A DNA stretch of 64,000 nucleotides from Paenibacillus tarimensis (GCF_021532315.1 NZ_JAKGAO010000013.1:62001-126000); one strand, 5' to 3'; numbered from the stretch's first letter, positions 35,562 to 45,520 are shown. Numbers and translations: made by a program. The notes: generated from the letters alone by a model not told the origin.

Positions 35562-36300
35562 AGTTTGCCTCCCCTGCTTTCTGCGTCTTGTTGGTCGGAT
35601 AACGGTTCGTCCCTTTCAGGTCCGATGCCTTGATATGGTTAATTACTGCCAATGTCGGCAGATCCAGATAATCACGAACTACTTCTTCTGACTGGATTGA
35701 ATCATCGAAGTATTCAACAATCAGTACAATGGCTACGCCAGCTATAAGTGCCAGTACGACCGCGATCACAATGTTTAGCTCCGGGTTGGGGCTAACCGGA
35801 TCCGGTGTCGCTTCGGGATTCGCCCGGTTCAGCACGGTCAGGTTATCGATCATAACCTCCGGCATCTTGGCCACAAATTCACTCGTTACCGCATTGACCA
35901 TATTAGCCGCTCTGCTGTAATCCGTGTCCGAGATCTTGAAGGTCATGACCTGTGTGCCAGCCGGTGAGCTTACTTCCAGCTTGCTTGCCAGCTCAGACGA
36001 AGTAGTCTGAAGCTCCGGATGCTTCTGTACGACATCATCCAGCAGCCATGGTGTTCTGACCACTTCCTTATAGGTCCCGATCATCTGTACCTGGGCATTA
36101 AGGTCTTGGAAAGTTACATCCTCAACCCCCTCAACGATCCGGGTTTTGTTAACAATCACCTTGGAGGAAGCTTCATATACCGGCTCTATATATTGGTAGG
36201 AATAAAATCCAACCGCACTCCCTGCAATTACAATCAACAGCCCGATAATCCATGCCCGCTTGCGAATGATCCGCAATAAATCCTTCATATCCAAGTTCAT
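35542..36300 (-). CDS. epsA: Wzz/EpsA-type chain-length and kinase-activating membrane protein
   Basis: 252 residues. Two membrane helices, one near residues 17-36 (WIIGLLIVIAGSAVGFYSY) and one near 175-195, enclose an extracellular domain; the C-terminal end would bind the kinase. The pattern NPEATPDPVSPNPELNI before the second helix is the proline-rich motif of Wzz proteins. ATG 36300 has AGGAG 7 bases upstream and is preferred over TTG 36306. It follows the phosphatase gene by 34 bases. Confidence 0.92.
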   Translation of the reverse strand: MNLDMKDLLRIIRKRAWIIGLLIVIAGSAVGFYSYQYIEPVYEASSKVIVNKTRIVEGVEDVTFQDLNAQVQMIGTYKEVVRTPWLLDDVVQKHPELQTTSSELASKLEVSSPAGTQVMTFKISDTDYSRAANMVNAVTSEFVAKMPEVMIDNLTVLNRANPEATPDPVSPNPELNIVIAVVLALIAGVAIVLIVEYFDDSIQSEEVVRDYLDLPTLAVINHIKASDLKGTNRYPTNKTQKAGEANYAAAKS

Positions 36301-36334
36301 CTTCAAACTCCTCTCTCATCATCCAGATTCTACT

Positions 36335-37120
36335 TCAGTTGCTGCCGCCCCATATCCGGCCAAGCAGCGTCCGTTTGCGATGCGGCTTCACCGGATCGGC
36401 TACAATCAACTCACGGCCTGCAATCACATGCTCAGCGTTTGCTTCGCACAGATCCGCGAATTCCCCTCCATACTCCAGCCTTACTCGCACAAGCGACTCA
36501 CGAAGCTGAAAGCCCCTAGTACGGGTATTATGAGCATCTGAAGCAATCAGCTGTATCCAGCGGTAACGGCACATTTCCTGGACCGCCGCTTGAACCTTTC
36601 TGCCATTCAGTCCCAGTATGGAATGAGCAGTCGCCTGAAAACGAACACCTCTTTCAATCCATCCATACATCTGTTCAGGCCTTCGCATAAACTGCCGGTT
36701 GCGTTCCGGATGTGCGATCACGACTGTAATTCCGTAGCGCTGCATATATTCAACGAAAGGCCCAAAATAAGCTGGAACCTCTTCAGACGGCAGTTCCACC
36801 AGAAGGTAAGGCGTTGCTCCTCCCAGACTCTGAAGCCGCCCGGCGAGATGCTCTTCACGGTAATCTTCACCAAGCAGGTATTCCTGCCCAGCCAGCACCA
36901 GCACCGGCACGCCAGCCTGTTTCAACCTCTCATTCATACGGTTAACAGAATCTTGAATATTGGCTGCCGCATTGCAGTAATGCCGGTTTCCGTGATGCGG
37001 AGTCGCTACTATTGTCTGTATGCCTCCATAAAAGGCGATTCTTGCAATACGTATCGACTCTTCCCAGCCTGCCGGACCGTCATCCAATCCGGGCAAAATG
37101 TGACAATGTGTATCAATCAT
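36335..37120 (-). CDS. PHP-type tyrosine-protein phosphatase (CpsB/CapC/YwqE)
   Basis: Metal-dependent phosphatase that removes phosphate from the BY-kinase, 261 residues. The PHP metal ligands are clear: MIDTHCHILPGLDDGP at the start, TPHH near residue 42, VIAHPERN and the late IASDAHNT. AAGGAG precedes ATG 37120. Together with the Wzz-like and kinase genes it forms the usual polymer-length control set. A near-match to the XRE operator in its first codons is explained by the DTHCHI coding sequence. Confidence 0.94.
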   Translation of the reverse strand: MIDTHCHILPGLDDGPAGWEESIRIARIAFYGGIQTIVATPHHGNRHYCNAAANIQDSVNRMNERLKQAGVPVLVLAGQEYLLGEDYREEHLAGRLQSLGGATPYLLVELPSEEVPAYFGPFVEYMQRYGITVVIAHPERNRQFMRRPEQMYGWIERGVRFQATAHSILGLNGRKVQAAVQEMCRYRWIQLIASDAHNTRTRGFQLRESLVRVRLEYGGEFADLCEANAEHVIAGRELIVADPVKPHRKRTLLGRIWGGSN

Positions 37121-37156
37121 GGCACACGTACTCCTTGGAACTTTGGTTAAAGCCCA

Positions 37157-37630
37157 TCAGCTGACCATGTTCATGGATGCCGACAGCTCCAATTCCGATT
37201 CTATACTGCTCATCTTGTTGTACAGCTCATGAATCTGATTGCGGTCTGGAAGCACCGGATGACTATAGCCGGCCAGTTGGCACCATAATGCTTCACGTTC
37301 CTGCACACTTTGTACGAACCGGACCCCATAGCGGTACAGGCTGCTGCCTTCTTCCCTTTGCCATATACATTCGCCAGTCAGGTATAATTTGTGTCCGTTG
37401 ATTGAAATTTGGAAACCTAACTTGTAATCTTGACGTACTGGAAATCGCAGCGATGTCAGCATGCTCAGGCCTTGTTCGTCGAGAGTCGTGATTAATATCG
37501 GCCTTTCACCTGATTGAACCCGGCTGCCTGCCACTTCAACCACCGACATTACGGCTTGCGCGATATCGGATAGCTTGATGCGCAGTTGGCTCTGTGCCCT
37601 CAACTTCTCTAAAGTTAATAAGCCAGTCAT
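37157..37630 (-). CDS. PilZ-like domain protein, first gene of the EPS operon
   Basis: 157 residues, no signal or membrane segment. Residues 45-115 follow the PilZ beta-barrel pattern, ending in the typical LYRYGVRFVQSVQEREALW. The usual c-di-GMP signatures are changed: there is no RxxxR pair, and the D/NxSxxG place reads TLDEQG. It may therefore have lost ligand binding or bind a partner instead. The binding site before ATG 37630 is weak (GAGG, 13 bases). As first gene after the promoter it is well placed to act as a regulator of polymer synthesis. The family call is by eye. Confidence 0.7.
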   Translation of the reverse strand: MTGLLTLEKLRAQSQLRIKLSDIAQAVMSVVEVAGSRVQSGERPILITTLDEQGLSMLTSLRFPVRQDYKLGFQISINGHKLYLTGECIWQREEGSSLYRYGVRFVQSVQEREALWCQLAGYSHPVLPDRNQIHELYNKMSSIESELELSASMNMVS

Positions 37631-37673
37631 TAGGTTGTACCGTCCTCTGCTACATTTTTAGTTCCTCATTTAG

Positions 37674-37688
37674 GATACGTTCTGTATC
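37674..37688. promoter_or_regulatory. Putative XRE operator O2, EPS promoter
   Basis: GATACGTTCTGTATC, a near-perfect palindrome, at about +7 to +21 of the EPS transcript. Same distance to the -10 (13 bases) as the site of the Cys-rich gene. Confidence 0.68.
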
Positions 37689-37701
37689 ATTTTGCACTCT
37701 T

Positions 37702-37730
37702 AATTTACGATACAATCTGTAACATGTCAA
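37702..37730 (-). promoter_or_regulatory. Sigma-A promoter of the EPS operon
   Basis: TTGACA (37725-37730) and TAAATT (37702-37707) with a 17-base spacer. Transcription would begin about 65 bases before the PilZ-like gene. Confidence 0.78.
37709..37723. promoter_or_regulatory. Putative XRE operator O1, inside the EPS promoter spacer
   Basis: GATACAATCTGTAAC occupies 15 of the 17 bases between -35 and -10. A bound repressor would block polymerase directly. Confidence 0.72.
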
Positions 37731-37852
37731 GCGTTTTTTTATTAAGATTCCTTATATATGACACAATCCAACGTGTTATCCCGTAAACCTCCAGCCGTCT
37801 TCTCCAAAATTCCACCTTTTCCGGATAGATGTAGGATCATTTGTCAGTAAAA

Positions 37853-37916
37853 CAAAGAAAAAAGGAACCTTTACGAACCCGCATCCTAATGCGGCCAGTC
37901 CGTTCCGGCTCCTTAT
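37853..37916 (-). terminator. Intrinsic terminator after the 50-residue gene
   Basis: Minus-strand stem AAGGAGCC-GGAAC ... CCGCAT-TAGG-ATGCGG ... GTTC ... GGTTCCTT followed by TTTTC. It lies 15 bases after the small gene and upstream of the EPS promoter. Confidence 0.82.
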
Positions 37917-37930
37917 TAACGGTTAAGCTT

Positions 37931-38083
37931 TCACTCACCCGAGGCTGCCTCCTGTGCACTGCTTATGTAAAATTCAATCCATTTGGCCTTCGGTATGCCA
38001 AGCTGTTCCAATACCTCATATACGTCCAGAGTCTTCTGTTCACTCTCAATTGATTGCAGCCGATTAGCTCCGTTGTTAATCAT
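37931..38083 (-). CDS. 50-residue protein of unknown function
   Basis: A short frame from ATG 38083 with GGGAG 7 bases upstream and an intrinsic terminator right after the stop. It begins MINNGANRLQSIESEQ; two likely helices are LDVYEVLEQLGI and KAKWIEFYISSAQEA, joined by a proline. It is acidic, with no Cys and no membrane segment. I do not recognise it; it does not match SinI or Spo0E by eye. It lies directly upstream of the EPS promoter, so a regulatory role such as an antirepressor is possible but unproven. No clear promoter was found before it. Confidence 0.55.
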   Translation of the reverse strand: MINNGANRLQSIESEQKTLDVYEVLEQLGIPKAKWIEFYISSAQEAASGE

Positions 38084-38312
38084 ACCCACACTCCCAGCCT
38101 TTACTGTTCTAATTCATTGTGAATGAACCTTTAAACGCTATCAGCATCTGTCGATTTACCCCAGCCTGTCCAATTACCCGCTATGCTACATACTTAAACA
38201 TATTATTGAATAATGATTGAGAATTGGGTTCATATACTCATCTCTATACGGGAAATATTCAGACTTAAGAATCTGTAGACAGAATTCTAACTCAAAAGGA
38301 ATCCGTTGGAAA

Positions 38313-38363
38313 TCACAACATTGCCATTATACCGAATGCAATCATCACTGTCTGTCGTATCAT
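38313..38363 (-). CDS. Possible 16-residue hydrophobic peptide
   Basis: ATG 38363 preceded by GAAGAGG; peptide MIRQTVMIAFGIMAML then stop. A short basic start and hydrophobic end resemble a membrane or leader peptide. There is no other support. The rest of 38084-38443 is A/T-rich and shows nothing else I can name. Confidence 0.2.
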   Translation of the reverse strand: MIRQTVMIAFGIMAML

Positions 38364-38443
38364 GTAAGCCTCTTCTCTAATTTTTTGTCGAAACCCTTAA
38401 AAAAACTCTAATGTTTCAACGCTCTATAATTGGGTATTCGTAA

Positions 38444-38478
38444 CAAAAAAATGGTGCCCCCGCAAGCGGGAGCACCAT
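38444..38478 (-). terminator. Intrinsic terminator after gltB
   Basis: Minus-strand ATGGTGCTCCCGC-TTG-CGGGGGCACCAT followed by TTTTTTG, 30 bases after the gltB stop. Confidence 0.93.
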
Positions 38479-38508
38479 AGTAGTTCTATAGACTCATATG
38501 CATCTTAT

Positions 38509-41500
38509 TTAGTTACCACCAGCACGCGCCAGTTCACGCATATTGGCTTCGAATGCAGCAAGGAGAGCCTCATCCCCGGTAAGACCAGAGGCATGCATCT
38601 TGTCGATCTGCTCCAGCATCCGCTTGAAGTCCTTCGGGATAACCTTAACGAACTTCGGAACTTCCTCTTCCCAATGATTGAGAATGTATTGTCCCGGAGC
38701 ACTATCCGTGTACATGACATGATTCATAATCATCTGCTTCAGTTCCGCCAGCTCCTGCTCAGACTCCAGACGCTCCAGTCCAACCATCTCCAGGTTGCAG
38801 CGGTTCACGAAGTCACCGGCCTGGTCGTAGACATAGGCGATACCGCCGGACATGCCAGCTGCAAAGTTGCGTCCTGTTGTACCCAGGACGACTACTCGCC
38901 CGCCCGTCATGTATTCGCATCCGTGGTCCCCCACGCCTTCTACAACGACCTTCACACCGCTGTTACGAACCGCAAAGCGTTCACCTGCAATCCCACGGAT
39001 ATAGGCTTCTCCGCCTGTCGCTCCGTAGAAAGCAGTGTTGCCGATGATGACATTCTCCTCGGCTTTGAATGTAGCCTTCGGAGAAGGAGCAATGACGATT
39101 TTACCGCCGGACAATCCTTTGCCGACGTAGTCATTCGAGTCGCCCTCAAGCGACAGCGTTATCCCTTTTGGCACAAACGCACCAAAGCTCTGGCCCGCCG
39201 AGCCCACAAAGTGGAAGTTAATCGTATCTTCAGGCAGTCCCTTCAGCCCGTATTTACGTGTTACTTCACTGCCAAGAATAGTACCCACTACACGATTCGT
39301 GTTACAGATCGGGAATGTAGCACGTACTGCTTCTCCAGATTCAATTGCCGCTTGGGCTCTTGGAAGGAGCTCGCGTACGTCAAGTGACTCATCAAGGCCG
39401 TGGTTCTGCTCCTGAACGCAATAGCGCGAAGCTTCAACCGGCACTTCCGGCTGATGAAGCAGAGGCGAGAGATCAAGACCCTTCGCTTTATAGTGACCGA
39501 TTGCTTCCTTAGTCTCCAGCATATCGGAGCGGCCTACCATTTCGTTCAGAGTACGGAAGCCGAGCTCAGCCATAATTTCACGAAGCTCCTCCGCCACGAA
39601 ACGCATGTAATTGACCACGTATGCCGGATCGCCCATGAACTTCTTACGCAGCTCCGGATTCTGTGTAGCTACGCCTACTGGGCAAGTGTCCAGCTGGCAG
39701 ACCCGCATCATGACACAGCCAAGCACTACAAGAGGTGCTGTCGAGAAGCCAAATTCTTCTGCACCCAGCAGCGCAGCGATGGCAAGGTCACGACCGTTCA
39801 TCATCTTGCCGTCACACTCAACAACAACCCGGTCACGCAGATTATTCAGCATCAGGGTCTGATGAGTTTCGGCAAGACCCAGCTCCCAAGGCAGTCCCGC
39901 ATGGCGCATGGATGCCATTGGCGAAGCGCCGGTTCCGCCGTCATAACCACTGATCAGAATTACGTCAGCACGGCCTTTGGCTACACCAGCTGCAATTGTG
40001 CCTACGCCAACCTCGGATACAAGCTTAACGTTAATACGGGCACGCGGGTTAGCATTTTTCAGGTCATGAATAAGCTCCGCCAAATCTTCAATCGAATAGA
40101 TATCGTGATGCGGAGGCGGCGAGATCAAACCGACACCAGGAGTTGAACCCCGGACCTCAGCAACCCAAGGATATACTTTACGACCTGGCAGCTGTCCGCC
40201 TTCACCAGGCTTCGCGCCTTGGGCCATCTTAATCTGAATCTCATCGGCGTTCACAAGATAGTTGCTTGTTACGCCAAATCGTCCGGAAGCCACCTGCTTG
40301 ATCGCACTGCGGCGGGAATCACCATTGGCGTCTGGAGTGAAACGGTCCGGGTCTTCCCCGCCTTCACCCGTATTAGACTTGCCGCCGATGCGGTTCATCG
40401 CAATGGCCAATGCCTCATGAGCTTCCTTGCTGATGGAACCATAGGACATAGCACCGGTCTTGAACCGCTTTACAATGCTCTCCACCGGTTCAACTTCCTC
40501 CAGCGGTACTGGGTTGCCCTTCTTAAAACCAAGCAGTGAGCGAAGTGTTGCATATTTGCGATCCTCACCTTGTACAAGATGGGAATATTTTTTATACAAT
40601 GCGTAGTCATTAGCCCGGGTGGACATTTGCAGCGTATGAATGGTATGCGGGTTGAACAGATGCTCTTCCCCGTCCTTGCGCCACTGATATTCCCCGCCGG
40701 AATCAAGCTCGAGGTCTACGCCTTCCTTATCATCATAACCGCGCTTGTGAGCTTTGAGCGCTTCATCGGCGATAACATCCAGCCCGATGCCGCCAATACG
40801 GGACGGTGTCCAGGTGAAGAATTCGTCGATGACATCCTCTTTCAGACCAACGGCTTCAAAGATTTGCGCTCCACGGTAAGACTGAATCGTTGAAATCCCC
40901 ATCTTCGAAAGAATCTTTACGACACCCTTGGTAGCTGCCTTGATGTAATTCTTGACGGCCTTCTCATGTGAAATGCCGCGCAGCATGCCTTGACGGATCA
41001 TATCATCAAGCGATTCAAAGGCAAGATACGGATTCACAGCACTTACCCCATAACCAAGCAGGAGAGCAAAATGATGCACTTCTCTTGGCTCGCCCGATTC
41101 CAGCATCAGACTGACCTTCGTCCGCATGCCTGTGCGGATAAGATGGTGATGCAGGGCCGACACGGCCAGCAGAGCCGGTATAGCCGCATTCTCCTTATCG
41201 ATTCCGCGGTCGGACAAAATGATAATATTGTGTCCGTGCGCAATGACACGGTCTGCCGCTTCACACATTGTCTTAAGCGCTGCACGCAGTCCCGCTTCTC
41301 CCTCGTCTGCGGGGAAGAAGATCGGGATTGTAATCGCCTTGAAGCCAGGACGGCGGATATGGCGCAGCTTCGCGAATTCCTCGTTGGAGAGAATCGGCGT
41401 AGCCAGCCGGATATGACGGCAGCTCTCAGGCTCTGGATTGAGCAGGTTCCGCTCAGGTCCGATCGTTGTTCCCGTAGCGGTAATAATCTCCTCACGAATA

Positions 41501-43110
41501 GCATCGATCGGCGGATTCGTTACCTGGGCAAACAGCTGCTTGAAGTAGTTGTACAGACGCTGAGGGCGCTCGGACAGAACAGCCAGCGGAGCATCATAAC
41601 CCATTGAGCCGATCGGCTCAACACCGCTACCGGCCATCGGTTCCAGCACCTTGCGCAGATCTTCGAATGTATATCCGAATGCCTGCTGGCGACGCTGTAC
41701 TGTCTTATGGTCGGGTTCCGGCAGCTCAACGGCTTCCGGCAGCTCTTCAAGACCAACCAGATGCTCATCCAGCCATTCTCTGTATGGCTGCTCGGATGCA
41801 ATACGCGCCTTAACCTCCTCGTCGGCAATAATGCGTCCTTCCTTGGTATCGACAAGAAGCATGCGGCCTGGACGAAGACGGTCTTTGTACAGAATGTTCT
41901 CCGGAGCGATTTCAACCGTGCCTGCTTCGGAGCCAAGAATGATAACATCATCCTTCGTAACATAGTATCGCGCCGGGCGCAGTCCGTTACGGTCAAGCAC
42001 GGCACCAATCTGCGTACCGTCCGTGAATGCCATGGCGGCAGGGCCGTCCCACGGCTCCATGAGTGTACTGTGATACTCATAAAATGCCTTCCGCTCTTCA
42101 CTCATGCTCTCATGGTTGGACCATGGCTCCGGTACCATCATCATTGCCACATGAGGCAGCGAACGGCCGGCCAGGTACAGGAATTCCAGCGTGTTATCAA
42201 ACATCGCCGTATCCGAACCATCCGGGTTAATAACCGGCTTAATCTTGTTCATATCCTCGCCAAACAGTTCGGATTCGAACAGAGTCTGCCGCGCGTGCAT
42301 CCAATTCACATTGCCGCGCAGCGTGTTGATCTCGCCGTTGTGAATCAGGTAGCGGTACGGATGCGCCCGCTCCCAGCTAGGGAATGTGTTCGTACTGAAG
42401 CGGGAGTGTACAAGCGCAATTGCCGTCTCCATCGCTTCATCATTCAGATCAATATAGAAGGAACGCACCTGCTCGGTCGTGAGCATACCCTTATAAACAA
42501 TCTTCTTGCTGGAGAGGCTTGGGAAATAGAATGACTCCCCGCCTGCCGAACCCGAATAACGGATCGCCAGCTCCGCACGCTTGCGGATAACATAAAGCTT
42601 GCGTTCGAACGGCAGCTCGCCCTCTACACCTTCTCCACGGCCGATAAAGACCTGCCGGACATAAGGCTTTACCGCTTTGGCGGATTCGCCCAGCTTCTCG
42701 TCATTCGTTGGAACGGTTCTCCAGCCCAGGAACTGCTGGCCTTCCTCACGAATAATTTCTTCCAGGCGGCGCTCCTGCTCAGCGCGAATCGCTTCATCCT
42801 GCGGCAGGAACAGCATGCCTACGGCATAATCTCCCTCTGCGGGCAGGGTGATAGCCTGCTTCTGCAGCTCACGGACGAAGAACGTATGCGGAAGCTGAAG
42901 CATAATACCCGCACCGTCTCCCGTATTCGCTTCACTTCCCTGACCGCCGCGGTGTTCCATGTTCTCCAGAACGGTTAACGCCTGACGAATGATCGTGTGC
43001 GACTTGTTCCCCTTGATGTTTGCCACAAAGCCCATACCGCAGGCGTCTTTCTCGAACTGCGGGTCGTAGAGGCCTTGCTTCGGCGGCAATCCCAAACGAT
43101 GTTCTTTCAT
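38509..43110 (-). CDS. gltB: Glutamate synthase (NADPH) large subunit
   Basis: 1533 residues, full length. The class II glutaminase domain starts at Cys24 (KDACGMGFV), which becomes N-terminal after removal of a short propeptide. The FMN/synthase domain has [13 protein letters not shown] and [10 protein letters not shown], then the ferredoxin-type 3Fe-4S cysteines in [13 protein letters not shown], and a C-terminal GXGXG-type beta-helix. It combines glutamine and 2-oxoglutarate into two glutamates. ATG 43110 has AAAGG 9 bases upstream and is preferred over TTG 43119. No small subunit gene (gltD) is adjacent; the gene is single with its own terminator. Confidence 0.97.
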   Translation of the reverse strand: MKEHRLGLPPKQGLYDPQFEKDACGMGFVANIKGNKSHTIIRQALTVLENMEHRGGQGSEANTGDGAGIMLQLPHTFFVRELQKQAITLPAEGDYAVGMLFLPQDEAIRAEQERRLEEIIREEGQQFLGWRTVPTNDEKLGESAKAVKPYVRQVFIGRGEGVEGELPFERKLYVIRKRAELAIRYSGSAGGESFYFPSLSSKKIVYKGMLTTEQVRSFYIDLNDEAMETAIALVHSRFSTNTFPSWERAHPYRYLIHNGEINTLRGNVNWMHARQTLFESELFGEDMNKIKPVINPDGSDTAMFDNTLEFLYLAGRSLPHVAMMMVPEPWSNHESMSEERKAFYEYHSTLMEPWDGPAAMAFTDGTQIGAVLDRNGLRPARYYVTKDDVIILGSEAGTVEIAPENILYKDRLRPGRMLLVDTKEGRIIADEEVKARIASEQPYREWLDEHLVGLEELPEAVELPEPDHKTVQRRQQAFGYTFEDLRKVLEPMAGSGVEPIGSMGYDAPLAVLSERPQRLYNYFKQLFAQVTNPPIDAIREEIITATGTTIGPERNLLNPEPESCRHIRLATPILSNEEFAKLRHIRRPGFKAITIPIFFPADEGEAGLRAALKTMCEAADRVIAHGHNIIILSDRGIDKENAAIPALLAVSALHHHLIRTGMRTKVSLMLESGEPREVHHFALLLGYGVSAVNPYLAFESLDDMIRQGMLRGISHEKAVKNYIKAATKGVVKILSKMGISTIQSYRGAQIFEAVGLKEDVIDEFFTWTPSRIGGIGLDVIADEALKAHKRGYDDKEGVDLELDSGGEYQWRKDGEEHLFNPHTIHTLQMSTRANDYALYKKYSHLVQGEDRKYATLRSLLGFKKGNPVPLEEVEPVESIVKRFKTGAMSYGSISKEAHEALAIAMNRIGGKSNTGEGGEDPDRFTPDANGDSRRSAIKQVASGRFGVTSNYLVNADEIQIKMAQGAKPGEGGQLPGRKVYPWVAEVRGSTPGVGLISPPPHHDIYSIEDLAELIHDLKNANPRARINVKLVSEVGVGTIAAGVAKGRADVILISGYDGGTGASPMASMRHAGLPWELGLAETHQTLMLNNLRDRVVVECDGKMMNGRDLAIAALLGAEEFGFSTAPLVVLGCVMMRVCQLDTCPVGVATQNPELRKKFMGDPAYVVNYMRFVAEELREIMAELGFRTLNEMVGRSDMLETKEAIGHYKAKGLDLSPLLHQPEVPVEASRYCVQEQNHGLDESLDVRELLPRAQAAIESGEAVRATFPICNTNRVVGTILGSEVTRKYGLKGLPEDTINFHFVGSAGQSFGAFVPKGITLSLEGDSNDYVGKGLSGGKIVIAPSPKATFKAEENVIIGNTAFYGATGGEAYIRGIAGERFAVRNSGVKVVVEGVGDHGCEYMTGGRVVVLGTTGRNFAAGMSGGIAYVYDQAGDFVNRCNLEMVGLERLESEQELAELKQMIMNHVMYTDSAPGQYILNHWEEEVPKFVKVIPKDFKRMLEQIDKMHASGLTGDEALLAAFEANMRELARAGGN

Positions 43111-43362
43111 TTCGTGCAACCTTTCTATCAGAAAATTTTGGACAACATCCGGCAGCCGTTCAAGCGGCGGATACGCCGGTAAAAAAAACGTGCTTCAATT
43201 CCGGCTTGTTTTATCATAAAATGGAAATTGCAGAGACGGATTTCATTGTCCAATCCAAAAGCCCGCCCATAGATACCTCGGAACCTGTTACAGCCGTTTA
43301 CCAGGCTTCTGCCGGCATAATCAAGCAAAAACGGCCAGTTTCCGCATTTTCATTATTATATT

Positions 43363-43391
43363 ATTCTAACATCACCCTATACCGATATCAA
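43363..43391 (-). promoter_or_regulatory. Sigma-A promoter of gltB
   Basis: TTGATA (43386-43391) and TAGAAT (43363-43368), 17-base spacer. It gives a leader of about 245 bases. I saw no T-box or known riboswitch core in it, only a GC-rich hairpin near 43140-43180. Confidence 0.65.
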
Positions 43392-43495
43392 TTTAATATT
43401 TTTATGGTAGTGATAAGGAATCCTTAACTGGGCGCTTGTTTTTATACACTTTTCTTCATGAACATACTATCAATATACCAAAGGACGTGCATTCA

Positions 43496-44854
43496 ATGTA
43501 TAGAAAATTCAGGAAATCCTCAGCTGCCCCTGCCGCCAAACCGTATGTCAAGCGTATGGCAGCGCTTGCTGTCGGCCTGTCGCTGTTGACGGTTCCGCTA
43601 ACTACTTCTGCCTATGCTCATAACCTTAAGCTGCTGGCTGTTCCCTATACAGCAGCACAAACAGCTTCACATGAGGACCAGACTTTCCGTATCGTGGCGC
43701 TTGGCGATTCACTGACGGTAGGCTATGAATTCGGCATGGAAAACCAGCCAAACCCCATACCATACGGCTATGTGGAGCGCGTATATGAGCAAGCCCTGTT
43801 CCAAGGCTACCGCACCGAAATCGCTAATTACGGCATCCTTGGATTGAAGACTGGCGGGCTGGAACGTCTTATGGCCGCTGCCGCAATGAGCAAGCCGCTG
43901 TCGGGAGCAGAAGTCCAGACAGGCCTTTTTGACCCCCGTGCCGATAAAATCGCTGCGGGTGCTGCCGAGATCAAGGAACAGCTTCAGCTGGCCGACCTGG
44001 CTGTCCTGACGATTGGTTCCAACGACTTCTCCCCGATGATTGACCTTATTAAGGCCGGCGCGACACGGGAAGAAACGGACGCCTGGATCGACAGCATGCT
44101 GTCAGAATTTGACCTCTCCTTCTCTGCAGCCCTGAGCAGCATTCTATCTATTAATCCGAAGGTGCAGATTGTCGCCGCAGATCTCTATTCGCCGCTTCCA
44201 AACAATAAGCTGCTTGGCATTCAGGAATCCGATTACCTCTATGTACAAAGTGTATCAGCCAAGTTCCGAGCTAAGCTGAATGAGGTCAGCGGCCGTTTTT
44301 CAACGGAGGGCTATAGGGTTAAACCCGCTTACGTCGGGGAATCCTTCATTAATAATGAAACGAAATATACAACTATAGTAGCTTCCAAGGGGAAAGATAT
44401 TCATCCTACCCAAAGCGGGTATACCGCTATGGGCGATGCATTTGCAAAAGCGGTGTGGGGGGAGGTACGCCAAACCTCGCCAAGGACTGCTGATCAGCCT
44501 ATTTCGGTTGTTGTCAGCGGTAAAGAGGTCATAACACCGTTCAAGCCCATAATTAAGAATGGTCGCTCTTATCTGGTTTTGCGTGACATAGCCGATGCTA
44601 TGGGAGCGGAGACCTCGTGGAACGCTTCATCCAAGACAGCCATCATTAAGCTTGGCAGCCGGCAGGTAGCGCTCACGATCGGCTCGGACAGCATGCTCGT
44701 CGACGGCAAGCCGGTTACCATCGACTCGCCGCCTTTCCTGCAGCGCTCCGGAAAAGAACAGAAAACCTATGTTCCGCTTGCCGTTCTGGCTGACGGGCTG
44801 GGTTATCAGGTAGTCTACCGGGCTCCGATAAAAACAGCATTCATTAATTCATAG
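43496..44854 (+). CDS. Secreted SGNH/GDSL hydrolase with copper-amine-oxidase-like N-domain
   Basis: 452 residues. A signal peptide (basic start, hydrophobic core, cleavage near SAYA about residue 43) indicates export. The SGNH domain shows block I ALGDSLTVGYEFG, block III IGSNDFSP and the late DIHPTQSGY with catalytic Asp and His. The last 110 residues match the copper amine oxidase N-domain type (FKPIIKNGRSYLVLRDIADA, TYVPLAVLADGLG), common in Paenibacillus surface proteins. Probable esterase or lipase at the cell surface. ATG 43496 has AAAGGA upstream. Substrate unknown. Confidence 0.9.
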   Translation: MYRKFRKSSAAPAAKPYVKRMAALAVGLSLLTVPLTTSAYAHNLKLLAVPYTAAQTASHEDQTFRIVALGDSLTVGYEFGMENQPNPIPYGYVERVYEQALFQGYRTEIANYGILGLKTGGLERLMAAAAMSKPLSGAEVQTGLFDPRADKIAAGAAEIKEQLQLADLAVLTIGSNDFSPMIDLIKAGATREETDAWIDSMLSEFDLSFSAALSSILSINPKVQIVAADLYSPLPNNKLLGIQESDYLYVQSVSAKFRAKLNEVSGRFSTEGYRVKPAYVGESFINNETKYTTIVASKGKDIHPTQSGYTAMGDAFAKAVWGEVRQTSPRTADQPISVVVSGKEVITPFKPIIKNGRSYLVLRDIADAMGAETSWNASSKTAIIKLGSRQVALTIGSDSMLVDGKPVTIDSPPFLQRSGKEQKTYVPLAVLADGLGYQVVYRAPIKTAFINS

Positions 44855-44965
44855 TTACAAACGTAGAATGTATGGTAACAAGCATATATCAGCAGATATG
44901 AAACAGCGGTGTGTGGACGGGCCGGCACGGCTTTTAGAAGCGGCCAGGCCTGCGGTTACTCTTCC

Positions 44966-45352
44966 TTAATATTCACTGCGCAGCGCTTCCAGCTGCTGGA
45001 TGCTTCGATCCGCCCAGCGCCTTAGTCTCTCCAAATCTGCAAGCTCTGATTCCACCGCATGCATTAGCGACTCGCGGTAATCCGGTATATGGCCGCTGTA
45101 CGGCTGCAGATCATTAATGAGAGCAAGCGCTTTTTCCGTGTAGCTCAATGCACGACGCTCATGGAACATCGGTACATCCGGGTTATACGGGTTGTGAAGG
45201 TCCCCCTGCTCCGGATGCTTCAATACGGCCAGCACCTTAACAACAGCACGCGGGCCGCTGATTTCCATGACTTCTCCAATGTAGACACCGGATTTGTAAT
45301 TCATCTTGACGTTCTGTCCTGGCGCGGGAAAATCTTTTGCCGGTTGGCTCAT
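44966..45352 (-). CDS. kapB: KapB-like kinase-associated protein
   Basis: 128 residues, the same length as KapB of Bacillus subtilis, and similar along its length: KSGVYIGEVMEI, VLAVLKHPEQGDLHNP, DVPMFHERRALSYTEKA and DYRESL. In B. subtilis KapB supports the KinB branch of the sporulation phosphorelay. No lipobox is present here, so it is probably cytoplasmic. AAGGTG precedes ATG 45352. It stands alone, with no kinB gene beside it. It supports a spore-forming host. Confidence 0.88.
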   Translation of the reverse strand: MSQPAKDFPAPGQNVKMNYKSGVYIGEVMEISGPRAVVKVLAVLKHPEQGDLHNPYNPDVPMFHERRALSYTEKALALINDLQPYSGHIPDYRESLMHAVESELADLERLRRWADRSIQQLEALRSEY

Positions 45353-45520
45353 CTTTTTGCACCTTCCAATCGTATAAATTATGGAGTTTAAATCTATTGT
45401 ACCTCATTTTTCAATTTCTTTAGAAGAACTTAAGCGGCCAAGGCGCTGCGGAAGGGGCGAACCACCTTGTCAATCGGCATTTCCTCCCGTAATATGGTAT
45501 TAGGAAAAGTAGGTGAGACG

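Noticed and set aside
37100-37114. Near-match to the XRE operator (GTGACAATGTGTATC)
   Set aside because: It is inside the first codons of the PHP phosphatase and is fixed by the metal-binding DTHCHI sequence, with one mismatch in the arm.
37841-38053. Plus-strand frame of 70 codons upstream of the EPS operon
   Set aside because: It is antisense to the terminator and 50-residue gene and has no ribosome binding site.
43120-43368. T-box or known riboswitch in the gltB leader
   Set aside because: No GGTGGNACCGCG-type T-box core and no other aptamer core could be found.
44239-44256. TGTACAAAGTGTATC resembling the XRE operator
   Set aside because: It lies deep in the SGNH hydrolase coding sequence and has mismatches in one arm; not near a promoter.
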